From: Plasmodiophora brassicae
Lineage: Eukaryota > Endomyxa > Phytomyxea > Plasmodiophorida > Plasmodiophoridae
NCBI GenBank assembly: GCA_039704465.1
Contig: JASFAU010000015.1
Coordinates: 62,001 to 126,000, forward strand
Direction of reading: 5' to 3'
DNA length: 64,000 nucleotides
Below are positions 11,071 through 20,561 of this stretch, one piece after another. Positions within the stretch are counted from its first letter, which is position 1. Every line of letters starts with the position of its first letter. The notes under the pieces are model-generated. The model was not told where the DNA came from. It did no database searches and saw only the letters and a program-made list of their open reading frames with translations. Both the position numbers and the translations under genes were made by a program.

Positions 11071-11757
11071 ATGGCAATCAGGACGCGACCTGACATTGCT
11101 TACGCTGTCCAGCAAGTCGCTCAGTTCTGTGACAATCCGGGCACCGCTCATCGCGACGCCGTCAAGTACGTCTTCAGATATCTGAAAGGTACTTCGGATT
11201 ATGCTCTGGAGTTCTGTGGAAATTCCAAGGCGCTTCACGCTTATTTCGGTGAAGGTCCGACCAACGTACCGCCCACTGTGTCATTTTCGGATGCCGATTG
11301 GGCGAACGACCGGGACAAACGGAAGTCTGTCGGCGGCCATGTATTCTTCCTTCATGGCGGAGTCGTCGATTACATTTGTAAGAAACAGACTGAAACTGCT
11401 CTGTCTTCCACGGAAGCAGAATGGTATGCCGCATGCGAAACCGGCAGGAATGCCAAATGGATTCGCAACATGCTTTACGAGCTCAACCTCCCAGTCCCTG
11501 GTCCTGTTGTCATTTTCGAGGACAACAACGGGTGTATCAGCTATGGTACGAAACCAATCAACACTTCTTCCATGAAGCATATCGATCTCAAGTACCACTT
11601 CTTGCGTGACGAAATCGCGAAGGGGGCGATCGATCTTCGGCGCGTCTCTACAACAGACAACATTGCCGACATCTTCACCAAGGCGCTTCCTAAACCGAAG
11701 TTCCAGGAACTACGGGCACGACTGAACGTCAAGTCTGTCCCGCCCTCGTTCCAGTAA
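11071..11757 (+). CDS. Copia pol fragment: reverse transcriptase tail and RNase H
   Basis: A 228-residue open frame without stops or shifts. It opens with RTRPDIAYAVQQVAQF, the connection region of Ty1/Copia reverse transcriptase. It then has SDADWAND, a TALSSTEAEWYAACE segment and KHIDLKYHFLRDE, the Copia RNase H signature with its catalytic Asp and Glu residues. The ATG at 11071 is only five bases inside the LTR boundary, a product of the deletion rather than a native start. The protein cannot support transposition alone. Confidence 0.9.
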   Translation: MAIRTRPDIAYAVQQVAQFCDNPGTAHRDAVKYVFRYLKGTSDYALEFCGNSKALHAYFGEGPTNVPPTVSFSDADWANDRDKRKSVGGHVFFLHGGVVDYICKKQTETALSSTEAEWYAACETGRNAKWIRNMLYELNLPVPGPVVIFEDNNGCISYGTKPINTSSMKHIDLKYHFLRDEIAKGAIDLRRVSTTDNIADIFTKALPKPKFQELRARLNVKSVPPSFQ

Positions 11758-11966
11758 GCCTCAAGGGTAACGGTTTTTTAGTGGGTAGTTGTGTGTCTCG
11801 TCGCACAGAGTCCCACAGTACTGCCTGTCTCTATCTTTAGCGCGCAGTCTCCGTAAATGGATTTTTCCGTGTGGCACCTTGAGCGCCTGTACATCCCCTA
11901 TGCTGATCCTTCGTCATCATTCTCAAGTCCAGTCAAGCCCTCTACGACGTCTAGACTGAGGGGGCG

Positions 11967-12130
11967 TGTTGGATGACGATTCTAAAGATAGGCCGTCTAT
12001 ATGGACTGACGCCCTAATGTTTCTGCACCATGTCCGTACGGCATCCGCCACGGCCATGCGCTCGGCAGCTGGATCGGGGAAATAAACACAGTTCATTCCT
12101 GCCCAACTACCTCAGGATCACGATCCGATA
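11967..12130 (+). repeat. Copia 3' LTR
   Basis: Second copy of the 164-base LTR, followed by the target duplication tcttt at 12131-12135. Confidence 0.9.
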
Positions 12131-12465
12131 TCTTTCCTAATGCAAAGGGATGACAATACCTTGGCGCATGTCTTCCTGTGCTTCGGTTATCTCTTCAAAG
12201 CGCTGAAGCACGGCTCGCGCATGCTTTCGGAAATTGAGAAACGCTGGGATGGAGAAGAACAACCGCTCTTCATCATAGCATTCCTGTTTTATCCGTCGAC
12301 GTCGATGACGGCTCGGGATCTGATTTCGCGTTGCAAAATGCGTTCAGGATCTCGTTACAGGGATCGGAACCTCTTGTCCGCTCGGATCTTGGCTGACTCC
12401 GCTTGCTTCTATTTCCGCAAATTCATTGCTTACGATGCTGACGGCGAACAGCTTAAAATCGATGT

Positions 12466-12865
12466 GCTTGGGATTACCGAAAAACTGTGTTCTTTGGACG
12501 CAGCGTCATATTGGCGATACCTTGGGCAGGAGAGCCCCCAAATGTCGCGGCTGGCTACTTCATCTTGTCCATTGCTTGTCAGTCGGCAGCGTGCGAGTGC
12601 ATTTTCAAAACAGATGGAGCCTTATGCATGCGAATCCGCATGATATCGCCCATCACAAGGGTAAGCTGCTGGACGGTTTCGTTGTGCATGCGGTTCCGCT
12701 CTTTTGTAAAGAGGGCGAATGTTTTGGAAATGCGTTCGCACGCTGCCGACTGACAAGCAATGGACAAGATGAAATAGCCAGTTGCGACATTTGGGGGCTC
12801 TCCTTCCCGAGGTATCGCCAATATGATGCTGGGTCCAAAGGACACAGTGTTTCGGTAATCCCAAG
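12466..12865. repeat. Inverted duplication of the hAT C-terminal region
   Basis: Arms 12466-12612 and 12721-12865 are imperfect reverse complements of each other. The minus-strand arm plus the loop reads further into the hAT C-terminus (SIACQSAACERISKTFALF) than the plus-strand arm does. So two hAT 3' ends face each other here. Confidence 0.85.
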
Positions 12866-13612
12866 CTTCTGAGGGCATTCGATGCAAAGATATAGATTTT
12901 AGTCATAACTAAGTCCATACGGGATCGCAATGGGACGCCAGTGCATCAGTTGGCGCGCCTGACGCGACCTAAGCGGGGCGCCGTGGCAAGGCCGCGCGAG
13001 GATCCCTATCGCTTCGCTGAGCTAGCGCCGCCTGGCAAACATCGAGTGTCGACGACTACCACGCCATTCATGAACAGCGCAGGCGGATCTCCCTGATATT
13101 GACGATGCCGAGCGAGAGCGATCCGTCAACGCGTTGCTTGACCTGGACACGCACGACCATGAAAGCTACTACGACAATGTCACTCCACGAAGACGAGGAA
13201 TCGGGCTAATTTGACCCTGACCACATGCACGTGGTATGGCCAGCAAACGTGCACGAACCGCCGCTGATTGTGGTCACCTTCGTCGACGGGGAAACGTCGC
13301 CCTGCTTCGAGCCGCGGTCATGTTCTGTCCGTACGGCCCCGATCAACGGTTTCGACGGCGCATCTCATTCCTACGCGAAGCAAAGCGAGCTCCAATCGAT
13401 AGTCAGTATCTAATAGTATTGGAATCTCTAATTGTGACATTGCATTTCACTATCCAGTACCTGCACAAAAGCCTGAATTATTCACAGCACCTGTTAATGA
13501 CAAACTCCTCCTGGGCTATCCATAAAGTACCATCAGCCGAAGATTCCCAATCGGTGCACATAGGCAGGACAGGGCCATTGGAGCAAGAACCACTTACGAA
13601 AACGCGAGCCGT
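12866..13612. other. No supportable gene
   Basis: Short open stretches (13070-13210 and 13236-13413, plus) have locally protein-like composition but no start, splice partner or known motif. They could be relics of a mobile element. Confidence 0.4.
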
Positions 13613-14141
13613 TTATTTGTTGCTGTTCTCAAAGGACGAAATATCATCGGCCTCAGTTAGGCCCTCCTGTACGCCTGTAATGGTGCTCGAAGCGTGGCCG
13701 GGCTGCTGCCAGAGCTTGGCGACAATGTACTGGTCGTCCCCAACGAAGACTGAATCGACGATAATCAGCACATGACGATGATGATGGCCCCGTGTCGATT
13801 CGTACTCTTCACATAGTACAGCATGCCACTGACGACCTGTGCGCGATACGCGACGGGCACGAACGTATAGAATTCCTTGCCGACAGCGCGCTCAACGTGT
13901 GGTCTCGCACTCGTAACCATCTGCCGACGGGATGAGCAGGCACGACGCGTTTCCAAATGCGTCAACCGACGTTGGTGACGTCGGCGTGGCAGTCGGGCGA
14001 CCCGAACGTGCCCGACACGCAATCCGGCTGCGTCAGCGAGATCACCGGGCCCAGGCCGCCCACCGGCAGCGCCCCGGCGACCGTCATCAGCGCGACGCCT
14101 GCGATCACCATGACCATCACAGAGGCACCGGGGAACACCAT
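13613..14141 (-). CDS. Secreted cystatin-like cysteine protease inhibitor
   Basis: Predicted to block papain-family proteases. Three exons join to about 140 residues. The ATG at 14141 opens a hydrophobic signal peptide (MVFPGASVMVMVIAGVALM) ending in AGA. The mature part has the N-terminal Gly-Gly (LPVGGLGP), a helix, the central loop QVVSG (family QVVAG), the strand YYVKIFVGDDQYI and a second hairpin QQPGH where family members have a Pro-Trp or LPH loop. Introns lie at about 13953-13900 and 13815-13755; the second, after YYVK, is needed to restore the C-terminal half. The stop is at 13613. The architecture suggests secretion, and in a parasite this could act on host proteases, which is inference. 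Confidence 0.85.
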
Positions 14142-15505
14142 CTTCACCACTGTCCCAGCCCAATCGACAATGATAAGCGATCGGCCCCGACGTCCTCCCA
14201 GTCACACGCGCACACACGCAGATTCCCAATTCCCACGAACGTGTGTGGAGGCGGGGCTCGTCTGAATATCTGTAACGAATGGCTGGAGGCGACGACAGGT
14301 ATAGTAATGTTAATAACGACGGGTCGACCCGAGTCGGGGCGAATCGGGGACCTGTCCAGTCGGGTCTGTCTGACCCGAGTCCGAGCCCCGACGCCCACGA
14401 GACCGACTCGAGTCGACCCTGGGGTAGCCCGAATTTCAGGCCGCTCGACTTGGAAATGCTTCCAGAAATTATAGAAATTCGACGGCGTAACGAAATACGT
14501 CATTTGGATGATTTATATTATAAGAAGGACTGCGATTCGCAGATGGCACTAACAGCATCGCTTAACCAGCAGTCGTCGCGTAGCCGGATTAAACCCAACC
14601 ATGACTCAGAGAATGCAACATGCACGCTGAGCATACACACGCCTACATTTGTGACGGATCAGACAGTCCCGACCTTGTATGCTGGCGTAGCTGGATCGTC
14701 CCAGATCGTTTGCGCCCTCCGACCGATGCCCTGCGCGCAGGCGACCATCGACGAGGTCTGATCCGCAGATGACAGTGACGTCACCGCCACGTGCTCAATC
14801 GATTGTGCTGCGTTCGGAAGACAAGGCCAACCCGGATAGCCGCATCGCCGATCGTCGTGTTTGCATGATGACATTCGTGAGCGTCCACTGCCAGTCGCAG
14901 AGCGCATCGTGATCTTCGGGCCCTCGCCGGATCGCGAATCGCCCATTCGATCTGCCTCGTTCGCATCTTCTTCGGGCCGTCCTTATATCTCGTCACGGCC
15001 ACTCGCTGTCCCGTCCGCCCGCTACGAGGTCATTAACGTTGCCGTCTGCGCTCTGCCACGCCTTGTGCATCGATGATGGCGCCGCCCGACGGACGACGCC
15101 AATGCCGTTCACCTGATATACACGTTCTGCAGGTTGACCGTCGTGTGCCTTATGCCCGAGCAACCGCCCCGGTAACACTTCAACGAACGCTCGTCATGAC
15201 GGGAGAGCATCAAGAAGCGCAATGCCACCCGGTGAGTCGAACATGATCCGTTGTCGACGGTATTCAATGGTCAGGTTTGGTACCCTCCCGCGGCAGCGTA
15301 ATCATCCCTCCATCTCGTTGAATAATCAATCGAATCGGGCCGAGAACGATGGAACGCCGATAAAAGGAACGCTGCCACTGCAGCAGTCTCAGGGTCGTCG
15401 TCACATCCGACAGGCAGGCGCGCAGGCAAAGGGCGACAATAAACTGGGATCAGTGGTCCCGACTTGAAAAGACGGTTCCAGATGTGTAGTAGGGGCCGCA
15501 CGATG
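14142..15505. other. Long stretch without a supportable gene
   Basis: No frame shows a known domain or splice-supported continuation. A patch at about 14325-14430 is built of repeated gacccgagtc / gactcgagtc words. The open frame 14279-14761 runs through that patch and changes composition, which argues against coding. Confidence 0.5.
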
Positions 15506-16030
15506 TTACGTCGCGGCTACGGCCGGCTCCTGGGCGGCATCTCCGGCCGGTTTCGCGCTCCAGTACGATGACAGATCGTCGTCCAGGGCGGCCCGTTTCG
15601 CCTCGGTTGTGTCGCGTCCCATGAATTCGTCCATCTGCATGTCCAGCTCCTCCTTCGACAGTTTCCTGTTGCCGCCGCCGCGTCCGCCGCCGCGACCACG
15701 ACCTCGACCGGACCCGCCGCGAACGTCGCTTTTACCGCCGCGAACGCCTGCGCCTTTCTGCCGGGAACCACCACGGACGCTTCCACCTCGTCGCGACACT
15801 TTCGTCGAGTTCTGCTGGGCGGCACCGCCGCCGACGACGGCCACCTTCCTGGGCGGTTGTTGCGGGCCGCCTGTGCTCAGAATCGCACGGAACGTCGTCT
15901 TGGGTGCCGACGACAGCGACGAGAACCGCTCGTTGAGCGACATGACGCGACCGGACGGGCCGGCGCCGCCACCGCGAGCGCCGCCCCGGCCCCGACCGCC
16001 ACGACCGCGACCGCTGCCACGCGACGACAT
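15506..16030 (-). CDS. CHTOP/FoP-like RGG-rich RNA export adaptor
   Basis: Single exon of 174 residues. The N-terminus is RGG/RG-rich, followed by MSLNERFSSL, which matches the conserved MSLNERF motif of CHTOP (Friend of PRMT1, a TREX-associated mRNA export factor). The middle is again Arg-Gly-rich, typical of PRMT1 substrates. The C-terminus reads LSKEELDMQMDEFMGRD, the FoP-duplication helix that binds the export helicase in CHTOP and ALYREF. The ATG at 16030 is the only one upstream of the RGG region. Expected in nuclear speckles as an mRNP component. Confidence 0.85.
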   Translation of the reverse strand: MSSRGSGRGRGGRGRGGARGGGAGPSGRVMSLNERFSSLSSAPKTTFRAILSTGGPQQPPRKVAVVGGGAAQQNSTKVSRRGGSVRGGSRQKGAGVRGGKSDVRGGSGRGRGRGGGRGGGNRKLSKEELDMQMDEFMGRDTTEAKRAALDDDLSSYWSAKPAGDAAQEPAVAAT

Positions 16031-16428
16031 GCGTGACTTGTGCTCCTACGGCGTCCGTGCCGCCGCGACACACTGGGCTGCGCCCGCTGCTGCTCAGCAG
16101 GCAGCAGCCCAGTGCCCCGGGACCGGCTGCCCGTTACAACGGGCCGATGGCCCCGCTGCAGCACTGCAGACGGCCACTGGGACGCAGAAGCGAGCCCCCG
16201 TAAATGAGTGCAGCAATATTCTTCTTCGCAGGGAGCGACGCGCGATGAACGAGCTGACCAATTCGGCGGCCGACCTCGTCTTGACAACGGATCACTTCGT
16301 CGCCGGGGGCCTCAACGTCGCCACACCTTCCGTCTCTAGGTCACCTGGTGCCGCTTGGTGGCCCGAGGCTTCACCAAGACGTACCACTATAGGTAGCGAC
16401 CGCAAACGGCGACGAGTGGTCCGTGCCA

Positions 16429-17076
16429 ATGGTACCGGGGCGGTCCGGTGGCGGCGCCGGAGAGCGGACGCTCGCGACGGTCCTCCAGGCGCTGGTCGGC
16501 CAGCGCATCGCCATCGACCTGAAGAACGACAGCACAGTGGAAGGACGGTCCTCCAGGCGCTGGTCGGCCAGCGCATCGCCATCGACCTGAAGAACGACAG
16601 CACAGTGGAAGGACGGCTTGTGGCGGTCGACCAACGCATGAAGTAGGAGCGAACTGGGACAGCCGTTCGGCATCAGCCAGCCTCTGATTGCGATACTCGG
16701 TCGTCAGTTGCCGGTTAACCTCCGCCCGCACCTACAAGCGATACCATGACGATTCTGCAACGGGCGAACATCTGTCAGCAGTGTTTATCAAAGGAAATCG
16801 CATCAGGTGACGATAACGGCAGCACTGCGCCCATCGCTCAATGATGACACGAGCTCCAGGTACGTCGAGATCCCCGACTACGTCGACGTTGCCGAATGCA
16901 TCAACGAGCAGCGACGCAAGCGTAATAGACGCAACGCCCAGCAGCAGCAGCAGCAGCAGCAGCAGAGGGCACCGAGGAGCAGACGCCGCCCCGTGCAGGA
17001 CGGCGGCCCTCATCCTGCCATCGTTGTCCGACTGAGACCCGATCCCGATATCGTCGACGAACGGAGCACATGCTAA
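16429..17076 (+). CDS. LSM10-like Sm protein (U7 snRNP type)
   Basis: LSM10 and LSM11 replace SmD1 and SmD2 in the U7 snRNP that processes histone mRNA 3' ends. The Sm1 part reads LQALVGQRIAIDLKNDSTVEG and LVAVDQRMN, and the Sm2 part AVFIKGNRIRYVEIPDYVDV, the last closely resembling the LSM10 RYVHIPDD motif. GT-AG introns 16643-16707 and 16807-16859 join these in frame. A 68-base tandem duplication in the first exon (16476-16611) breaks the frame unless 16489-16556 is removed as a GC-AG intron. The C-terminus adds nine glutamines and an Arg-rich tail that vertebrate LSM10 lacks. SmD1 is the main alternative. Confidence 0.75.
16476..16611. repeat. 68-base exact tandem duplication inside the LSM10-like gene
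   Basis: 16476-16543 and 16544-16611 are identical, with the 5-base word gacgg at both ends and again at 16612-16616. Sixty-eight is not a multiple of three. The duplicated unit contains ctccag followed by gc, so the two copies offer a GC donor and an AG acceptor exactly one unit apart. Confidence 0.97.
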
Positions 17077-17148
17077 AGCGCTCGACCGTGGCTCACTGCA
17101 TCCGTGCCTCTTGTCTCATGCGACGGGATTCAGTTTCGGGATTCGACC

Positions 17149-17510
17149 ATGGTGCTGACATTTTCAGCGGTCGTCGTCCTCCCTGTTGCCGTCTGTTCGG
17201 CGGTGACGCGTCCCGGCGGCGCGACCTTGCCGTCCTACGAGTTCTCCGCCGTTGCGTCCGCGTTCACCTGCAATGCGACGACGGTCTGCGCCAATGAATT
17301 CGCCGGCTTGCCCGGCGCGTCCAATCGAATCGCGTTAATTCGTTGCCGTCGGCGGTTTCCGTTTCAGGGGGCACGGTACGTCATTCCCAGTTGGCATCGT
17401 GGGTATCTGCCTGGTTCCGATCGTACCGAGCGCCATGTTCTCGATCATGAACACGCGCAGCACGATGACGATGATTGTGACGCTGCGCGCCCCAACTGTT
17501 TTAATCTTCG
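17149..17510 (+). pseudogene. Degenerate copy of the downstream membrane protein
   Basis: The ATG at 17149 opens a signal-peptide-like start, then RPGGATLPSYEFSAVASAF and GLPGASNRIALI, each close to the intact gene at 17714 (LPSYEFTAVGSRF, LFGASNRIVFV). The frame then breaks. A second fragment near 17385-17490 (VGIVGICLVPIVPSAMFS) matches a transmembrane segment from the second half of the intact gene. The central region is deleted. It is a tandem duplicate that has decayed. Confidence 0.8.
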
Positions 17511-17713
17511 ACAACGACACGTGCGACTTATGTCGCAACCTGGCATTGCTCTGCAATCAGGCAGACCTACAGCAAGGTCCCGGCATGGGCTTCGAGGCGC
17601 GTACCTCTGGGGTTTTAAACACCACGAGATGTGCTCTTTTTAACGATTCTACCGATCGAGTGTACGCCCTCATGTACCTCTGCCGTCGGATCGATCTCGT
17701 TCCGATTCCTATC

Positions 17714-19191
17714 ATGCCCACGACATCAGCGGGCGTTGTCGTGTGCCTTCTCGCTGCGGTCACTTGCTCTGCGCTCACGCTCCCCGATCGGACCACGTTG
17801 CCGTCGTACGAGTTCACGGCCGTCGGATCCAGGTTCGCCGTCAATGCAACGACCGTGTTTGCCGGCGGATACTCCGACCTGTTTGGCGCTTCCAATCGAA
17901 TCGTCTTCGTTGCGGTCGACGTCGCCGCCGTCGACGTCCTCGGATGGGCCAATGAATGTTATCGACAGCAATGTGCTGCCCTGGCATTCTATACGGCATC
18001 GGAAACGCTGCTCCAAGTCTCTCTGGAGCTTGTCGCGTTCCAGTTCGTGAGTAGCGCGCCGCTTCCCGTGCCCGTCGTTGTCCTTGGCCAAGACGAGTCC
18101 CCCAACATTAACTGGATCCGTGAGCACCCTGATGCGTTTGTTTCGATCACATCGGGTGGGTTTGCGAACCCATCCGGTGCTGCTCTCACTAGCTGGCCGA
18201 CCCGACTCATCTGGGGGTTGACCTCCGCGTCGTACGCGGGCACAGTTTTCGCGGCCGTACTCAAGGTGCTCACCTTCGGTATCGATCACGATGGGCACCT
18301 GCGTCGCATCCCGTTTCTGTCGATGCTGACCTTGTCGTGTGTCATTATCCAGTCGGTCTTTGGCCTCGTCAACTTCGCCAACGTTGCCTTCTGTAGCGGC
18401 CAGGGCCTGACCTACCCCGCCCTGATCTATTTCACGTACGCGGACTACGCCTACAACTCGTTAGGACGATTAGGTATTGGTTTCGCTACCATGCAGGTCG
18501 GCGCCCAAAGCATCAGGAGCCACTTGTCGATCGGTTCGACTGATGACTGTGAGCATTGTCGTAGGCAAATCGAGCTGGGTCGGTGTCCGCATCGCAGACC
18601 TGGCTCCAGCGTGGGTACGTCCTGTCGACGTCGTTGCTAATCCTGACGACGATGGTGGTTCCGATGGTGTTTGCTGCGCTCGGGACAGTCCCAATGGGTA
18701 TCGTTGGCGTCTGTGTGCTTTTTACGGTCCCAAGCGCCATATTCTCGGCCATGAACTCGCGTAGCGTCGGGGCACTGCTTCGGACGCTGCGCGCGGGAGG
18801 CGCAAACCTGGGCCTGAGCCCGGAGGAGACGAAGACGCGCATGCAGTTCATGCGGCGCTTGGCGATGGCGGTGTTGTGCGGGTACCTGATCCTGTTCTTC
18901 CAAATTCTGTTCCTGGCGGTGCAGAACCTGTCGCCCTGGGCGTACTTGGTCATTCGCGCCCTGGAGAAGCTTTCGTCGTCTGTGCAAGCCCTGTATGGCG
19001 TCACGTTGCTGCGCGCGAAACCGTCACTGCTCGACAACTATCGAATCCTCGGGGTCGCAAGCAGGAAGTATGCCGTCGTCAAGGATAAACAGACCACAAA
19101 CACCTCAAAGGATGACCACAAGACCGCTATGGGGAAGTCTCGTGTCATCGCCGTTGCGACACGTCACGGTCAAACCCAGACTCCTCCTTAA
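17714..19191 (+). CDS. Multi-pass membrane protein with signal peptide, unknown family
   Basis: I do not recognise the family. The start MPTTSAGVVVCLLAAVTCSAL looks like a signal peptide. About 140 residues of extracellular or lumenal domain follow, with paired cysteines, then about seven hydrophobic segments (for example LSMLTLSCVIIQSVFGLV and GYVLSTSLLILTTMVVP). One intron at about 18496-18563 (GT-AG, 68 bases) joins FATMQ to the second half. The tail is basic and rich in Lys and Thr. The layout (ectodomain plus about seven helices) resembles a receptor, but this is only shape. A decayed copy lies just upstream. Confidence 0.75.
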
Positions 19192-19340
19192 GCACCGAAC
19201 AATAAAGGTGACCCATATCGTGGCGAAGGTGCCTTCAGTTTCGGAATAGGTAGGTTGATCGGAGCTGTCGAAACGTTGGGACTTGCACGTTAACGTCGGC
19301 ACCGACATCCCAGATCAGATATGGCGGCCAGAGCGCAGCA
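19192..19340. other. Short spacer
   Basis: Nothing recognised between the membrane protein stop and the transposase repeat. Confidence 0.4.
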
Positions 19341-20474
19341 ATGACGTCGACGATGCGGACCTGGGATATACTCCCGGGCTGCGAGACGATGACCGACGTT
19401 TTCCTGTCGCTGCAGATGTCGATGATTGAAACAGTGCGGGTAGCTGGCTCAAACCGATACAAGGCGCCGCATATGATCGGCAAGTCCAAGCTCCGTCGTG
19501 AAGGCAAGCTCCCTGACGTCATGACGTGCCCAGTTGACGTCATTGAATTCGCGGAGAAGACCATTCACAATTACAGCGCATGGCAGCGATTTGCGTCGGT
19601 AATGATCACTGCGTTCAGCAATTAGTATGCTAACCACTCGGCACCCAGTCATTTCTACCTTGGGCCTTGCGCTGGCGTACCGTGACGTCAGGGAGCTTGC
19701 CTTCACGCTTGGACTTGCCGATATGCGGCGCCCTGTATCGGTTCGAGCCAGCTATCCGCACTGTGTCAATCATCGACATCTGCAGAGACAGGAAAGCGTC
19801 GGTCAGAGTCTCGCAGCCCAGGCTCCAGAACCCCTGCTCCGTCGCCGCGATGACCTCATCAATGTTTCGCTGCTCCAGCTGATGCCGCAGTGGCTGTATG
19901 GCACGAAAGAAGCCTAGATCAGCACATTCAGGTCGGGACAGTTGGGAAGCGGGCATTCAATCTGGATATCGGAACCGTCTTTGCACAACTCATCAGCAAG
20001 CGTAGGGTCGATTTTGACGTGGGGCTTATCATTATCCTGCTGGATAATGATAGCGTCACTGGATTTGCCCACCCTGCCCCGAGGCCACCTTTCACGGAGA
20101 TAGCCGGCAATATCTTCTCGGCACGAGTTGCACACGTCCTTCGTGACCGAAGCGATACACTTGGTCTCCATGGTTCCTGCTGCGCGGTTCCTGCTCGAGC
20201 GCTGTGCTGCCTTCTTACAGACGAACGGGAAGATTCCGATCCTGTCGTTAAAAATGATGCAATTCCTGACCGTGTCGAACCGGGGACGCGCAACGGCAAC
20301 CTGCACGAACATGGCGCTCGTGATGAAGCGCTTGCTCTTAGACGTGCGGTGTGGAGGATCTTCGCCTGGTGCAAGGTAATACCTATTGTTCGCCTTTAAT
20401 TTGTCAGATAGAATCACATTGCGCGCTTGTATTGCTCCTATTAAAGTCTTATAGATCAGATGTTTCAATACCAT
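19341..20474 (-). mobile_element. Broken DDE transposase relic (Tc1/mariner superfamily type)
   Basis: The minus strand from 20474 reads KSKRFITSAMFVQVAVARPR, then the catalytic-core motif IIIQQDN.KPHV and NCPDLNVL. A one-base shift follows, then DLGFFRAIQPLRHQ, the block after the last catalytic residue in this family, continuing to about 19680. The region before the first catalytic Asp is not found, so the copy is truncated as well as frameshifted. The last part is repeated in inverted orientation at 19376-19516. Relatives of this transposase are common in oomycetes and other protists, from memory. Confidence 0.75.
19376..19823. repeat. Inverted repeat made of two transposase 3' ends
   Basis: Arms at about 19376-19516 and 19680-19823 are reverse complements with scattered changes. 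Both encode versions of LSLQMSMI.TVR.AGSNRY.APH. This is the second place in the window where two transposase 3' ends face each other. Confidence 0.8.
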
Positions 20475-20561
20475 ACATCTCTAAGAATGACCTTAATGTT
20501 TCGTAAAATCACCGTCTTTCTGTGAAACAGAGGGAGTATGTAATTGTACTGGGCACGACGT

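Larger units (their letters stand above)
10903..12130 (+). mobile_element. Internally deleted Ty1/Copia LTR retrotransposon
   Basis: Two 164-base LTRs (10903-11066 and 11967-12130) begin TGTTGG and end CCGATA and appear identical base for base. The element is flanked by a perfect 5-base duplication, tcttt (10898-10902 and 12131-12135). A purine-rich tract (gactgaggggg) precedes the 3' LTR. The interior holds only the last part of pol; gag, protease, integrase, most of the reverse transcriptase and a recognisable primer-binding site are missing. Identical LTRs argue for a recent insertion. Confidence 0.95.
9360..12643 (+). mobile_element. Broken hAT-family DNA transposon, interrupted by other elements
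   Basis: Two pieces of one transposase flank a cluster of insertions. The left piece (9360-9638) has the hAT N-terminal pattern LPFTFFEV...ELLSYLR...LPSRDTIRN and ends in a stop. The right piece (12140-12643) reads LAHVFLCFGYLFKAL, EIEKRWDGEEQPLFIIAFLF and SYWRYLG..SPQMSRLA, the hAT C-terminal dimerisation region, after which the frame shifts: the expected ILSIACQSAAC is in the next frame. Between them lie a fold-back element, a palindrome and a Copia element. No terminal inverted repeats were found. It is a dead copy. Confidence 0.75.

Noticed and set aside
14279..14761. Plus-strand frame after the cystatin gene
   Set aside because: Runs through a gacccgagtc-type repeat patch and changes composition abruptly; no motif or splice partner.
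15609..16646. Long plus-strand frame over the CHTOP-like and LSM10-like region
   Set aside because: Pro/Arg-rich antisense of the RGG gene running on into the LSM10 duplication; it has no start or motif of its own.
19600..19830. tRNA-like stretch with a ggttcgag box
   Set aside because: No acceptor stem or cloverleaf can be formed; it is part of the transposase repeat.
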